A DNA stretch of 6,681 nucleotides from an uncultured Pseudoflavonifractor sp. (GCA_947565875.1 CANOHR010000060.1:1-6681), one strand, 5' to 3'; shown: positions 1 to 5,269, counted from the stretch's first letter. Notes: generated from the letters alone by a model not told the origin. Numbers and translations are program-made.

Positions 1-119
1 CGCAAGGAAAAATAGACAAAATTACCCTTTTTGTCTTTTATAAACTCCAAAATCCGCCGGGAATACTCTGAGGAAAACTCCACATCTTATAGGCAGAATT
101 TCAAATGGGAGGAAACGCC

Positions 120-1256
120 ATGAAACAGTATCTCGCGGCTTTGCTGGCCGTCAGTTTTTGTATTTTACCTGCCCAGGCCACCGTTACCGGAAGTCCCGAG
201 GTGGATGCGGGGGCCGCCCTTCTTATGGAGAAGGAGACGGGAGAGATCCTCTACGAGCATAACGCCCACGACAGACTGGAACCCGCCAGTGTCACCAAGG
301 TCATGACTCTGCTGCTGGTAATGGAGGCCATTGACACAGGTCTTCTCTCCAAGGAGGACATGGTCCAGGTCTCCGCCCGGGCTGCCTCCATGGGTGGGTC
401 CCAGGTCTATTTGAAGGAAGGGGAGACCATGTCGGTCCACGACCTTCTCAAAGCCACCGCAGTAGCTTCGGGCAACGACGCCTCGGTGGCATTGGCCGAG
501 CGTCTGGCCGGAAGCGAGAGCGCCTTTGTGGAGCGGATGAACCAGCGCGCCCAGGAACTGGGAATGAGCGACACCACCTTCCTCAATTGTACTGGACTGC
601 CCACTCCGGGGCATCTCACTTCCGCCCATGATATTGCCCTCATGAGCCGGGAACTGATCCTGAATCATCCTTCTATCCGGGAGTATACCACCATCTGGAT
701 GGATTCCCTTCGGGATGGGGCCTTTCAGCTTGCCAACACCAACAAACTCATCCGGTTCTACGATGGGGCTACGGGATTGAAGACCGGCTCTACCGACGCC
801 GCCCGGTTTTGTATCTCCGCCACCGCCGAGCGGGACGGCATGGAACTCATCGCTGTGATCCTGAAGTCTCCTACCAAGGATACCCGGACCGCCACAGCCA
901 AATCCATGCTGGACTTTGGCTTTGCCAACTATACGGTCCTGGACGCCAGACCCGCCCAGGCTCTTCCCCCGGTAAAAGTGCTTCTGGGGCAGCAGGACTA
1001 CGTTCAGCCCGTTTTGGCTCAGACCGGCCGGATCCTGGTGGAAAAGGCCCAGGTCAACAACCTGGAGACCTCCCTGTCCTTGTGCGAGGATGTAGAGGCT
1101 CCCGTGGCGGCGGGACAAAAGCTGGGGGAAATGACGGTGACTGTGGACGGCCAGGTCAAAGAGGTCATCGACATCGTCTCCGCCCAGGAGGTATCCCGGC
1201 TCACCACCTTTGGGATCTTCCGGGAACTTCTGGACAGATTTTTCCTGGCAAAGTAA
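120..1256 (+). CDS. dacF: D-alanyl-D-alanine carboxypeptidase, DacF/PBP5-type (peptidase S11)
   Basis: Low-molecular-mass penicillin-binding protein that removes the terminal D-Ala from peptidoglycan stem peptides outside the membrane. The 378-residue product starts with a signal peptide (about 1-20, ending PAQA). All three serine-peptidase motifs are visible: SVTK (nucleophile Ser57, Lys60), SGN (117-119) and KTG (221-223). The stretch ASMGGSQ (89-94 region) and the block NTNKLIRFYDGATGLKTG are typical of DacF. A PBP5 C-terminal beta domain follows (about 275-355), then a short amphipathic tail (IFRELLDRFF) that probably lies on the membrane. The ATG at 120 is chosen over the ATG at 105 because GGGAGGA (107-113) lies at proper distance before it and the signal peptide begins there. 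The gene converges on spmB-spmA. Since B. subtilis places dacB before spmAB, a DacB-like role in spore cortex formation is also possible; the family is certain, the dacF/dacB choice is not. Confidence 0.93.
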   Translation: MKQYLAALLAVSFCILPAQATVTGSPEVDAGAALLMEKETGEILYEHNAHDRLEPASVTKVMTLLLVMEAIDTGLLSKEDMVQVSARAASMGGSQVYLKEGETMSVHDLLKATAVASGNDASVALAERLAGSESAFVERMNQRAQELGMSDTTFLNCTGLPTPGHLTSAHDIALMSRELILNHPSIREYTTIWMDSLRDGAFQLANTNKLIRFYDGATGLKTGSTDAARFCISATAERDGMELIAVILKSPTKDTRTATAKSMLDFGFANYTVLDARPAQALPPVKVLLGQQDYVQPVLAQTGRILVEKAQVNNLETSLSLCEDVEAPVAAGQKLGEMTVTVDGQVKEVIDIVSAQEVSRLTTFGIFRELLDRFFLAK

Positions 1257-1259
1257 GTT

Positions 1260-1296
1260 CAAGCCCCGGAGCCGTGGCTCCGGGGCTTGTTTGGTT
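1260..1296 (+). terminator. Rho-independent terminator of dacF
   Basis: A perfect 13-bp GC-rich stem (CAAGCCCCGGAGC at 1260-1272, its complement at 1277-1289) encloses the loop CGTG and is followed by TTTGGTT. It begins three bases after the dacF stop codon. On the other strand the hairpin is not followed by a T run, so it mainly serves dacF. Confidence 0.85.
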
Positions 1297-1302
1297 AGAT
1301 TG

Positions 1303-1440
1303 GGAAATAAATATAAATTTATAAGTGGTCCTGGCGGGCCGGTTTGGAACCGGCCCCTACGAAGGTTGGCAATGTGTAGGGGCGGGTTCTAAACCCGCCC
1401 GCACAGGGATGGAACCACCTATAAATTTCTATTTATTTCC
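1303..1440. repeat. Composite palindromic intergenic repeat (MITE/REP-like, 138 bp)
   Basis: Long inverted repeat. The outer AT-rich arms, 1303-1331 and 1411-1440, match as inverted copies over about 29 bases with two mismatches and one extra base (both begin GGAAATAAAT read inward). Inside each arm sits a GC-rich hairpin with a 9-bp stem and 3-base loop: 1336-1356 (GGGCCGGTT / AACCGGCCC) and 1380-1400 (GGGCGGGTT / AACCCGCCC). The two hairpins are inverted copies of each other, each followed on its inner side by CTAC or GTAG. Only about 15 bases (1361-1375) separate the halves, so the whole unit could fold into one branched hairpin. It encodes nothing convincing. The GTAGGGGCGGG core resembles interspersed repeats I recall from Oscillospiraceae genomes. 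No target-site duplication is obvious. It may also act as a 3' stabiliser or terminator for the spmAB message. Confidence 0.8.
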
Positions 1441-1962
1441 TCACCCGAACCACCATTTTACCGCCCAGGCTGCCGCCAGGAAAGCGGCCAGGTCCGCGCA
1501 GAGGGCGGCTGGGATGGCGTATCGGGTCTTTTTGACCCCCGCCGCCCCAAAATAGACCGCTACGGTGTAGAAGGTAGTCTCCGTACACCCCAGCATTACC
1601 GCCGCCGTGCGCCCCACAGGGGAATCGGGACCATAGGCGGAAATAAGTTCCGCCCCCACCCCCAGGGCCGCGTTTCCGCTGATGGGGCGGATAAGGAGCA
1701 GCCCCACCGTCTCCGGGGGCACCCCCAGGCGGGTGAGCAGGGGGGCCAGCAGTTCCCCCAGGGCCTCCAAAGCCCCGGAGGCGCGCAGCATAGAGACCGC
1801 CGTCATCAGCGCTATCATGGCGGGAACGATCTTCAGCAGCACCCCAAGGCCCTCCCCCGCCCCCTGGCAAAGGGCGTCATATACATCCACCCGCTTTACC
1901 AGCCCCCACAACGCTACAGAGGCAATGGTGACGGGCACTACCATCTGAAAAAATAAGGTCAC
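1441..1962 (-). CDS. spmB: Spore maturation protein B
   Basis: Integral membrane protein of 173 residues needed, with SpmA, for full dehydration of the spore core in B. subtilis; the biochemical activity is unknown. It belongs to the nucleoside-recognition/Gate-type membrane family. Hydrophobic segments lie at about 5-22, 43-60, 86-105 and 150-168. The conserved blocks RPISGNAAL (92-100) and GCTETTFYTVAVYFGA (125-140) identify SpmB. I choose the GTG at 1962 because GGAGGAGGG (1970-1978 on the forward map) lies seven bases upstream and the reading frame before it is inside spmA and resembles no SpmB sequence. Start and spmA stop overlap as GTGA, indicating translational coupling. Length fits the family (about 175 residues). 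Its TGA stop touches the end of the palindromic repeat. It forms one operon with spmA. Confidence 0.95.
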   Translation of the reverse strand: MTLFFQMVVPVTIASVALWGLVKRVDVYDALCQGAGEGLGVLLKIVPAMIALMTAVSMLRASGALEALGELLAPLLTRLGVPPETVGLLLIRPISGNAALGVGAELISAYGPDSPVGRTAAVMLGCTETTFYTVAVYFGAAGVKKTRYAIPAALCADLAAFLAAAWAVKWWFG

Positions 1963-2546
1963 GGCTTTTCCCTCCTCCAGACTCGGGCCATCAGCTTTGC
2001 CGCCAGGATCCCCACCGTTACCGAAACTGCCGAGGCGATCCATACTGCCGGAAGGATGTCAAAGGGGACCGTGCAGCCCGCCGAAAGCCGAACAGCGGCT
2101 ACTGTGGCGGGGATCAACTGGATGGAGGCGGTATTGCACACCACCAACATACAAAGACTGTCCGACGCGATCCCCGGCGTTTTCCGGGCCATCCGCCGGG
2201 CCGCCTGGATCCCCAAAGGGGTAGCGGCGTTTCCCAGCCCCAAGAGATTGGCGGAAACATTGGCGGAGACCGCGTCCATAGTCTCCTTATCCCGCCGGAA
2301 GGCTGGATAGAGCCGACTCAAAACAGGCCGCAGAAGCCGGGACAGAGCGTCGGCCAGCCCCGAGCGCTTCATTATCTCCATGACCCCCATCCAAAGGCAC
2401 ATGACCCCCGCCATGGTGAGACACAACTCCACTCCGGCCGCCGCTCCTTCCACCGCCCCGGCAGCCACCGCGGAACCTTGCCCCGTCCACAGGCCATAGA
2501 GTACCGACACCGCCACCATCCCTGTCCAGATCACCGACATGGCCAT
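1959..2546 (-). CDS. spmA: Spore maturation protein A
   Basis: Membrane protein of 195 residues, partner of SpmB in spore core dehydration; the B. subtilis homologue is almost the same length. Hydrophobic segments are seen at about 4-20, 38-58, 131-152 and 165-186. The signature SANLLGLGNAATPLGI (98-113) and NTASIQLIPATVAAVR (138-153) are diagnostic for SpmA. The ATG at 2546 is preceded by a GGGGTGGGG stretch that makes a poor Shine-Dalgarno site compared with its neighbours; a second ATG two codons later (2540) is a possible start. The stop codon overlaps the spmB GTG by sharing GTGA. It is the first gene of a two-gene operon, divergent from abrB. In B. subtilis the genes are transcribed in the mother cell under sigma-E; a possible match to that promoter is listed separately. 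Confidence 0.95.
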   Translation of the reverse strand: MAMSVIWTGMVAVSVLYGLWTGQGSAVAAGAVEGAAAGVELCLTMAGVMCLWMGVMEIMKRSGLADALSRLLRPVLSRLYPAFRRDKETMDAVSANVSANLLGLGNAATPLGIQAARRMARKTPGIASDSLCMLVVCNTASIQLIPATVAAVRLSAGCTVPFDILPAVWIASAVSVTVGILAAKLMARVWRREKP

Positions 2547-2570
2547 CTTGTCCCCACCCCTTTCTCTCTC

Positions 2571-2600
2571 ACCTTATGCGCCCATGGCAGAGGGTATGTC
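2571..2600 (-). promoter_or_regulatory. Candidate sigma-E-like promoter of spmA-spmB
   Basis: On the minus strand GACATACC (2600-2593) and CATAAGGT (2578-2571) are separated by 14 bases. They resemble the B. subtilis sigma-E elements (an ATA-containing -35 and CATACAAT-like -10), and the position, 25 bases before the spmA ATG, is sensible. The match is partial (the -10 keeps only CATA and the final T), so this rests mostly on the known sigma-E control of spmAB in B. subtilis. Confidence 0.3.
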
Positions 2601-2639
2601 CCATTTTTTATCCTTCTCCTTTTCCTCGACAGGATCCGC

Positions 2640-2667
2640 TTGACACTGACAGGAAATTCTTTATAAT
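2640..2667 (+). promoter_or_regulatory. Housekeeping (sigma-A) promoter of abrB
   Basis: Consensus -35 TTGACA (2640-2645) and consensus -10 TATAAT (2662-2667) are separated by 16 bases. The predicted transcript starts near 2674, about 50 bases before the abrB ATG. Both hexamers are perfect, so the promoter should be strong unless repressed; the surrounding repeated boxes suggest repression. Confidence 0.88.
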
Positions 2668-2704
2668 GGAATTTGTAGCAATAAATGGAATTTACGGGAA
2701 ATTC
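2652..2704. promoter_or_regulatory. Repeated GGAAATTC-like boxes at the abrB promoter (possible operator)
   Basis: Four related boxes overlap the promoter and leader: GGAAATTC at 2652, GGAATTT at 2668, GGAATTT at 2687 and GGAAATTC at 2697. The two middle copies are part of an exact direct repeat, ATGGAATTT, with a 19-base period. The first lies between the -35 and -10, the second next to the start site. AbrB represses its own gene in B. subtilis, so autoregulation is a reasonable inference, but AbrB has no strict consensus and the sequence alone cannot name the binder. Confidence 0.4.
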
Positions 2705-2726
2705 TGCAAAAAAGGGGAATGGACTT

Positions 2727-2969
2727 ATGAAATCGACTGGGATCGTAAGAAAGGTAGACGAACTGGGGCGGGTGGTGCTGCCCATCGAGCTGCGCCGGAC
2801 TCTGAACATTGATGACAAAGATTCTTTAGAGATCTATGTAGATGGTTCCTCCGTGATCCTTCGGAAATACGAGCCCTCCTGTATCTTTTGCGGAGATGCG
2901 GCGGAAGTGATCTCCTACAAGGGCAAAAACATCTGCCGGGGTTGTCTGGCGGAAATGTCTCAGCTGTAA
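2727..2969 (+). CDS. abrB: AbrB-family transition-state regulator
   Basis: Small DNA-binding protein of 80 residues. Residues 1-50 form the SpoVT/AbrB swapped-hairpin domain and are nearly identical to B. subtilis AbrB through MKSTGIVRKVDELGRVV and IELRRTL. The basic residues Arg8, Lys9, Arg15, Arg23 and Arg24 correspond to the AbrB DNA-contact region. The C-terminal part differs from the Bacillus protein: it has CIFC (52-55) and CRGC (70-73), a Cys4 arrangement that could hold zinc and, from memory, is common in clostridial AbrB proteins. AbrB forms dimers or tetramers and represses stationary-phase and sporulation genes during growth. The ATG at 2727 follows AGGGGA (2713-2718) by eight bases and matches the family start; an in-frame ATG at 2685 would add 14 unrelated residues. 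It has its own promoter and converges on rsmI. Confidence 0.95.
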   Translation: MKSTGIVRKVDELGRVVLPIELRRTLNIDDKDSLEIYVDGSSVILRKYEPSCIFCGDAAEVISYKGKNICRGCLAEMSQL

Positions 2970-2977
2970 GCCGGTGC

Positions 2978-3021
2978 AAAAAGCGGAGGACCTTCCCGTG
3001 TAGGGAAGGTCCTCCGCTTTT
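2978..3021. terminator. Bidirectional terminator between abrB and rsmI
   Basis: A perfect 15-bp stem (2983-2997 with 3003-3017, loop GTGTA) is flanked by AAAAA on the left and TTTT on the right. It therefore gives a hairpin plus T run on both strands: for abrB reading right, nine bases past its stop codon, and for rsmI reading left, 24 bases past its stop. Confidence 0.92.
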
Positions 3022-3044
3022 CATAAATGGAAATAAATTGAGCG

Positions 3045-3875
3045 CTATTTTCCTATCGCGGCGGCATACAGTTCGTTCCGGGAAAGGCCCAACTCCCCAG
3101 ATGCCTGTCTGACTGCATCCTTTCGGGAAAGGCCCTGCTTCAAAAGAGCCTCCACCCGCTCCAGACCATCCTCCAGAGTAGCCCTCTCCCCCGGTCCCTC
3201 CGGCGCCCCCTCCACCACCAGGACAAATTCTCCCCGTGGGTCCTCTCCCCGGTACCGTTCCGCAGCCCCCGCCAGGGTGGTGCGGAATATTTCTTCGTGG
3301 AGTTTGGTCAGTTCCCGGCACAGGGTGATCCGGCGCTCGGGACCAAAAGCGGCCAGCAGGTCCTCCAGGGTCGCGGCAAGTTTGTGGGGCGCTTCATAGA
3401 ACAGCATGGTCCGCTCCTCCCCCGCCAGCGCTTCCAGCCTGGCTCGGCGGTTTTTCCTGTTCATGGGAAGAAAACCCTCAAAGACAAACCGGGCGGTGGG
3501 AAGGCCTGAGGCGGACAGGGCTGTCACCAGAGCGCAGGGACCGGGGAGGGGGACTACCGGCACGTCGTGGGCGGCGCAGAGGGCCACCAGATCCTCCCCC
3601 GGATCGCTGATGGCAGGGGTCCCGGCATCGGTACACAGCGCGCAGCTTTCCCCTCCCAGGAGCCGGTCCAAGATCTGCCGTCCGGCCTCATCGGTATTAT
3701 GGCGGTAGTAGCTCACAAGAGGCTTTTTCAGGCCCAGATGATTCAGAAGCTTCAGGGTCACCCGGGTATCCTCGGCGGCAATCAGGTCCACCTGCGCAAA
3801 GGTCTCCGCCACCCGACGGGAAATATCCCCCAGGTTGCCGATGGGGGTGGGGACCAGATAGAGTATACCGGGCAT
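3045..3875 (-). CDS. rsmI: 16S rRNA (cytidine(1402)-2'-O)-methyltransferase RsmI
   Basis: SAM-dependent enzyme that methylates the 2'-OH of C1402 in the decoding centre of 16S rRNA; RsmH adds the N4 methyl at the same base. The 276-residue protein has the tetrapyrrole-methylase fold: the N-terminal signature LYLVPTPIGNLGDI (5-18), AEDTR (34-38), TDAGTPAISDPG (82-93) and VVPLPGPCA (107-115). A C-terminal helix-turn-helix-like RsmI domain (about 235-276) ends at GLSRNELYAAAIGK. Length is normal for the family. The ATG at 3875 is fixed by a perfect AAGGAGGT (3883-3890 on the forward map) seven bases upstream. It lies 115 bases downstream of the trmN6-like gene on the same strand, probably cotranscribed, and ends in the terminator shared with abrB. 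The order matches B. subtilis yabB ... yabC next to abrB, although abrB is inverted here. Confidence 0.97.
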   Translation of the reverse strand: MPGILYLVPTPIGNLGDISRRVAETFAQVDLIAAEDTRVTLKLLNHLGLKKPLVSYYRHNTDEAGRQILDRLLGGESCALCTDAGTPAISDPGEDLVALCAAHDVPVVPLPGPCALVTALSASGLPTARFVFEGFLPMNRKNRRARLEALAGEERTMLFYEAPHKLAATLEDLLAAFGPERRITLCRELTKLHEEIFRTTLAGAAERYRGEDPRGEFVLVVEGAPEGPGERATLEDGLERVEALLKQGLSRKDAVRQASGELGLSRNELYAAAIGK

Positions 3876-3965
3876 GGGTGGGACCTCCTTTTTCTTGATA
3901 TTTTGGGACAGGACAGGCTGTCAAGGCAGCGGCGCTTTGCACCGGGGCAGAGGCTTCCGGTCCTA

Positions 3966-3994
3966 CCCCGGCCCGCCGGGGCGTCGCGCCCTAC
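3966..3994. repeat. GC-rich palindromic REP-like sequence between trmN6 and rsmI
   Basis: Two overlapping inverted repeats: CCCCGG (3966-3971) with CCGGGG (3976-3981), and GGGCG (3979-3983) with CGCCC (3987-3991). The right edge reads CCCTACG, the same edge seen on the left hairpin of the 1303-1440 repeat. The trmN6 stop codon (TAG, 3993-3991) lies in this edge. It could form an mRNA hairpin between the two cotranscribed genes. Membership of a repeat family is inferred from similarity to the first element and recall of related genomes. Confidence 0.45.
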
Positions 3995-4617
3995 GGGATC
4001 CTGTCGGGCAGAATATCCAGACCGGGCCGTCCGCCCTTCACCGCCTCCACCAGTACCGCGTAGGGGGGGCGATCCCCCCGGCCCCGGCAAAGTTGGAGCC
4101 GCTTGGGCTCCAATCCCGTCTCCTGAAGTCCTGCCAGCAGATCCACCAGCCTCTCAGGGGCGTGGACCAGGGCAAAGCGGCCCTTGGGCCTCAGGACCCC
4201 CGCCGCCCTCCGGCACAACTCCAGAAGGGCACACTCCTCCACCCGGCCCGGTCCTCCCTCCGCCCCAGAGCCCTTGGCATACCAGGGCGGGTTAGAGACT
4301 GCCAGATCCATATTCTCCGGCAGAGGGGCTGTTCGCAGGTCTCCGGTAAGGATCTCTCCCCGGAGGCCGTTTTGCTCCAGATTCTCCCGTGCCAGGGCCG
4401 CTGCCGCCGGGTCTATCTCCACGCCAAAGAGAGCGCTGCCCGCCTGTCTTCCCGCACAGAGCAGCAGCAAAAGCCCGCCGCCGCAGCCCAGGTCCAGCAC
4501 CCGGTCACGCTCCCTCAGCGTGCAGAATTCCCCCAGGGCCAGGGAATCGGCTCCCAGAGGAAAGCAAACCTCATTCCAGCGGTAGATATAGGGGCCAAGC
4601 TGTTCCATCTTTTCCAT
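3991..4617 (-). CDS. trmN6: TrmN6-like tRNA(Val) adenine-N6 methyltransferase
   Basis: Class I SAM-dependent methyltransferase related to E. coli TrmN6 (YfiC), which makes N6-methyladenosine-37 in tRNA1(Val), and to B. subtilis YabB. The 208-residue product shows the SAM-binding motif LDLGCGGG (41-48), the acidic end of strand 2 in GVEIDP (65-70), and the catalytic NPPW (109-112) typical of adenine-N6 enzymes. The block APERLVDLL and the near-terminal VEAVKGGRPGLDIL are characteristic of YabB/TrmN6. The ATG at 4617 is chosen because AGGAGG (4627-4632 on the forward map) lies nine bases upstream and the promoter start site falls just before it; the frame stays open upstream without family similarity. 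The protein ends soon after PGLDILP, while relatives I recall continue for roughly 20-40 residues with a tyrosine/glycine-rich tail, so the C-terminus appears shortened. Substrate in this organism is inferred. Confidence 0.88.
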   Translation of the reverse strand: MEKMEQLGPYIYRWNEVCFPLGADSLALGEFCTLRERDRVLDLGCGGGLLLLLCAGRQAGSALFGVEIDPAAAALARENLEQNGLRGEILTGDLRTAPLPENMDLAVSNPPWYAKGSGAEGGPGRVEECALLELCRRAAGVLRPKGRFALVHAPERLVDLLAGLQETGLEPKRLQLCRGRGDRPPYAVLVEAVKGGRPGLDILPDRIP

Positions 4618-4651
4618 GTCCGGCCCCCTCCTCTTCACTTTCTTCTCCCGC

Positions 4652-4680
4652 ATTATACAAAAAAACTCCGGGGTTGGCAA
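4652..4680 (-). promoter_or_regulatory. Housekeeping promoter of trmN6-rsmI
   Basis: Minus strand: -35 TTGCCA (4680-4675), 17-base spacer containing a T7 run, and consensus -10 TATAAT (4657-4652). The start site would lie near 4645, about 28 bases before the trmN6 ATG. The -35 hexamer overlaps that of the divergent promoter by five bases. Confidence 0.82.
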
Positions 4681-4702
4681 GGGCGGGTGGTTGATGTATG
4701 AT
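4674..4702 (+). promoter_or_regulatory. Housekeeping promoter of the PNPOx-family gene
   Basis: Plus strand: -35 TTGGCA (4674-4679), 17-base spacer, -10 TATGAT (4697-4702). The start site would be near 4709, just before the AGGAGG at 4716-4721. It shares the 7-bp sequence TTGGCAA with the divergent trmN6 promoter. Confidence 0.78.
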
Positions 4703-4729
4703 AGAGAAAATATTGAGGAGGGATCTTAC

Positions 4730-5227
4730 ATGGGATTTCGGGAAATGCGCCGTTTCCGCCAGCAGCTTTCTCAGGAGGAGTGCGAGGCGATCCTCCGCCG
4801 GGGGACAGCCGGTGTGCTGGCGGTGAGCGGAGACGAGGGCTGGCCTTACTCCGTACCCTTGAGTTATACCTATGAGGGGGAAAAGCTCCTGTTCCACTGC
4901 GCCGCCGCGGGCCATAAGCTGGACGCCCTCCGGCGGGATAACCGGGCCTGCTTCTGCGTCATCGATCAAGACAAGGTCATCCCGGAAAAGTACACCACCG
5001 CCTACCGGAGCGTTGTGGTCTTTGGCCGGGTGAGCATTCTGGAGGACGAGGCGGAACTGCGCCGGGGCGGGGAGGCCTTGGGCCGGAAATACCACCCTCA
5101 GGGGACCCCGGAGGAACTGGAAAAGGAGATCTCCGGCAGTCTTGGCCATATGCTCATTCTGGAAATGGACATTTCCCATATGACGGGCAAGGAGGGCCGG
5201 GAACTGGCGCAGGCAAAAAACAAATAA
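4730..5227 (+). CDS. Pyridoxamine 5'-phosphate oxidase family (Nim-like) flavoprotein
   Basis: Cytoplasmic split-beta-barrel protein of 165 residues, of the type annotated as pyridoxamine 5'-phosphate oxidase family or NimA-like 5-nitroimidazole reductase. Visible family blocks are MRRFRQQLS (6-14), GTAGVLAVSGDEGWPYSVPLSY (25-46), LFHCAAAGHKLDALRR (54-69, including the conserved His62), FCVIDQDKVIPEKYTT (75-90), YRSVVVFGRVSILED (92-106), and the C-terminal MLILEMDISHMTGKEG (141-156). Proteins of this fold normally bind FMN or haem as dimers; the physiological substrate is unknown, and true pyridoxine biosynthesis is unlikely because the barrel is Nim-like. The ATG at 4730 lies eight bases after AGGAGG (4716-4721). 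It is a single-gene unit with its own promoter, divergent from trmN6 and convergent with the glycosyltransferase gene. A role in nitro-compound reduction is only suggested by the family. Confidence 0.9.
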   Translation: MGFREMRRFRQQLSQEECEAILRRGTAGVLAVSGDEGWPYSVPLSYTYEGEKLLFHCAAAGHKLDALRRDNRACFCVIDQDKVIPEKYTTAYRSVVVFGRVSILEDEAELRRGGEALGRKYHPQGTPEELEKEISGSLGHMLILEMDISHMTGKEGRELAQAKNK

Positions 5228-5236
5228 AGCAAACAA

Positions 5237-5269
5237 GCGCTCCGGCGGAAGGATGTTCCGCCGGGGCGC
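5237..5269. terminator. Hairpin terminator between PNPOx-family gene and glycosyltransferase
   Basis: A 14-bp stem with one G-T wobble position (5237-5250 with 5256-5269, loop GGATG) lies nine bases after the PNPOx stop and 12 bases past the glycosyltransferase stop. On the minus strand it is followed by TTGTTTGCTTTATT, a fair T tract, so it best serves the glycosyltransferase. On the plus strand the tail is CGTTCTGTTCTG, which is weaker. Confidence 0.75.

Noticed and set aside
14..36. Inverted repeat AGACAAA / TTTGTCT near the left edge
   Set aside because: Seven A/T-rich base pairs with a nine-base loop make a weak hairpin. It could be a terminator or operator of the unseen upstream gene, but nothing in the window decides.
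61..90. GAATACT (61-67) and CATCTTAT (83-90) as a sigma-E promoter for dacF
   Set aside because: The spacer (15) is tolerable but both elements match the consensus poorly. I see no convincing promoter for dacF in 1-119; it may lie further upstream.
165..1262. 365-codon open frame on the minus strand across dacF
   Set aside because: It is antisense to a gene with all three S11 motifs, is rich in Gly/His/Pro low-complexity sequence, and has no recognisable domain. It is a GC-rich shadow.
1210..1555. Small plus-strand open frames (1210-1392 and 1325-1555) running through the repeat
   Set aside because: They translate terminator and palindrome sequence or antisense spmB, have no good ribosome binding site, and look non-coding.
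3895..3924. TTGACA (3924-3919) and TATCAA (3900-3895), spacer 18, as an internal rsmI promoter on the minus strand
   Set aside because: Transcription would start near 3888, within the AAGGAGGT ribosome binding site, leaving no usable leader. The -10 is also poor.
3567..4701. Long plus-strand open frames (to 4295 and 3874-4701) opposite rsmI and trmN6
   Set aside because: Their translations are Pro/Gly/Arg-rich, without family motifs, and lie antisense to two well-supported methyltransferase genes.
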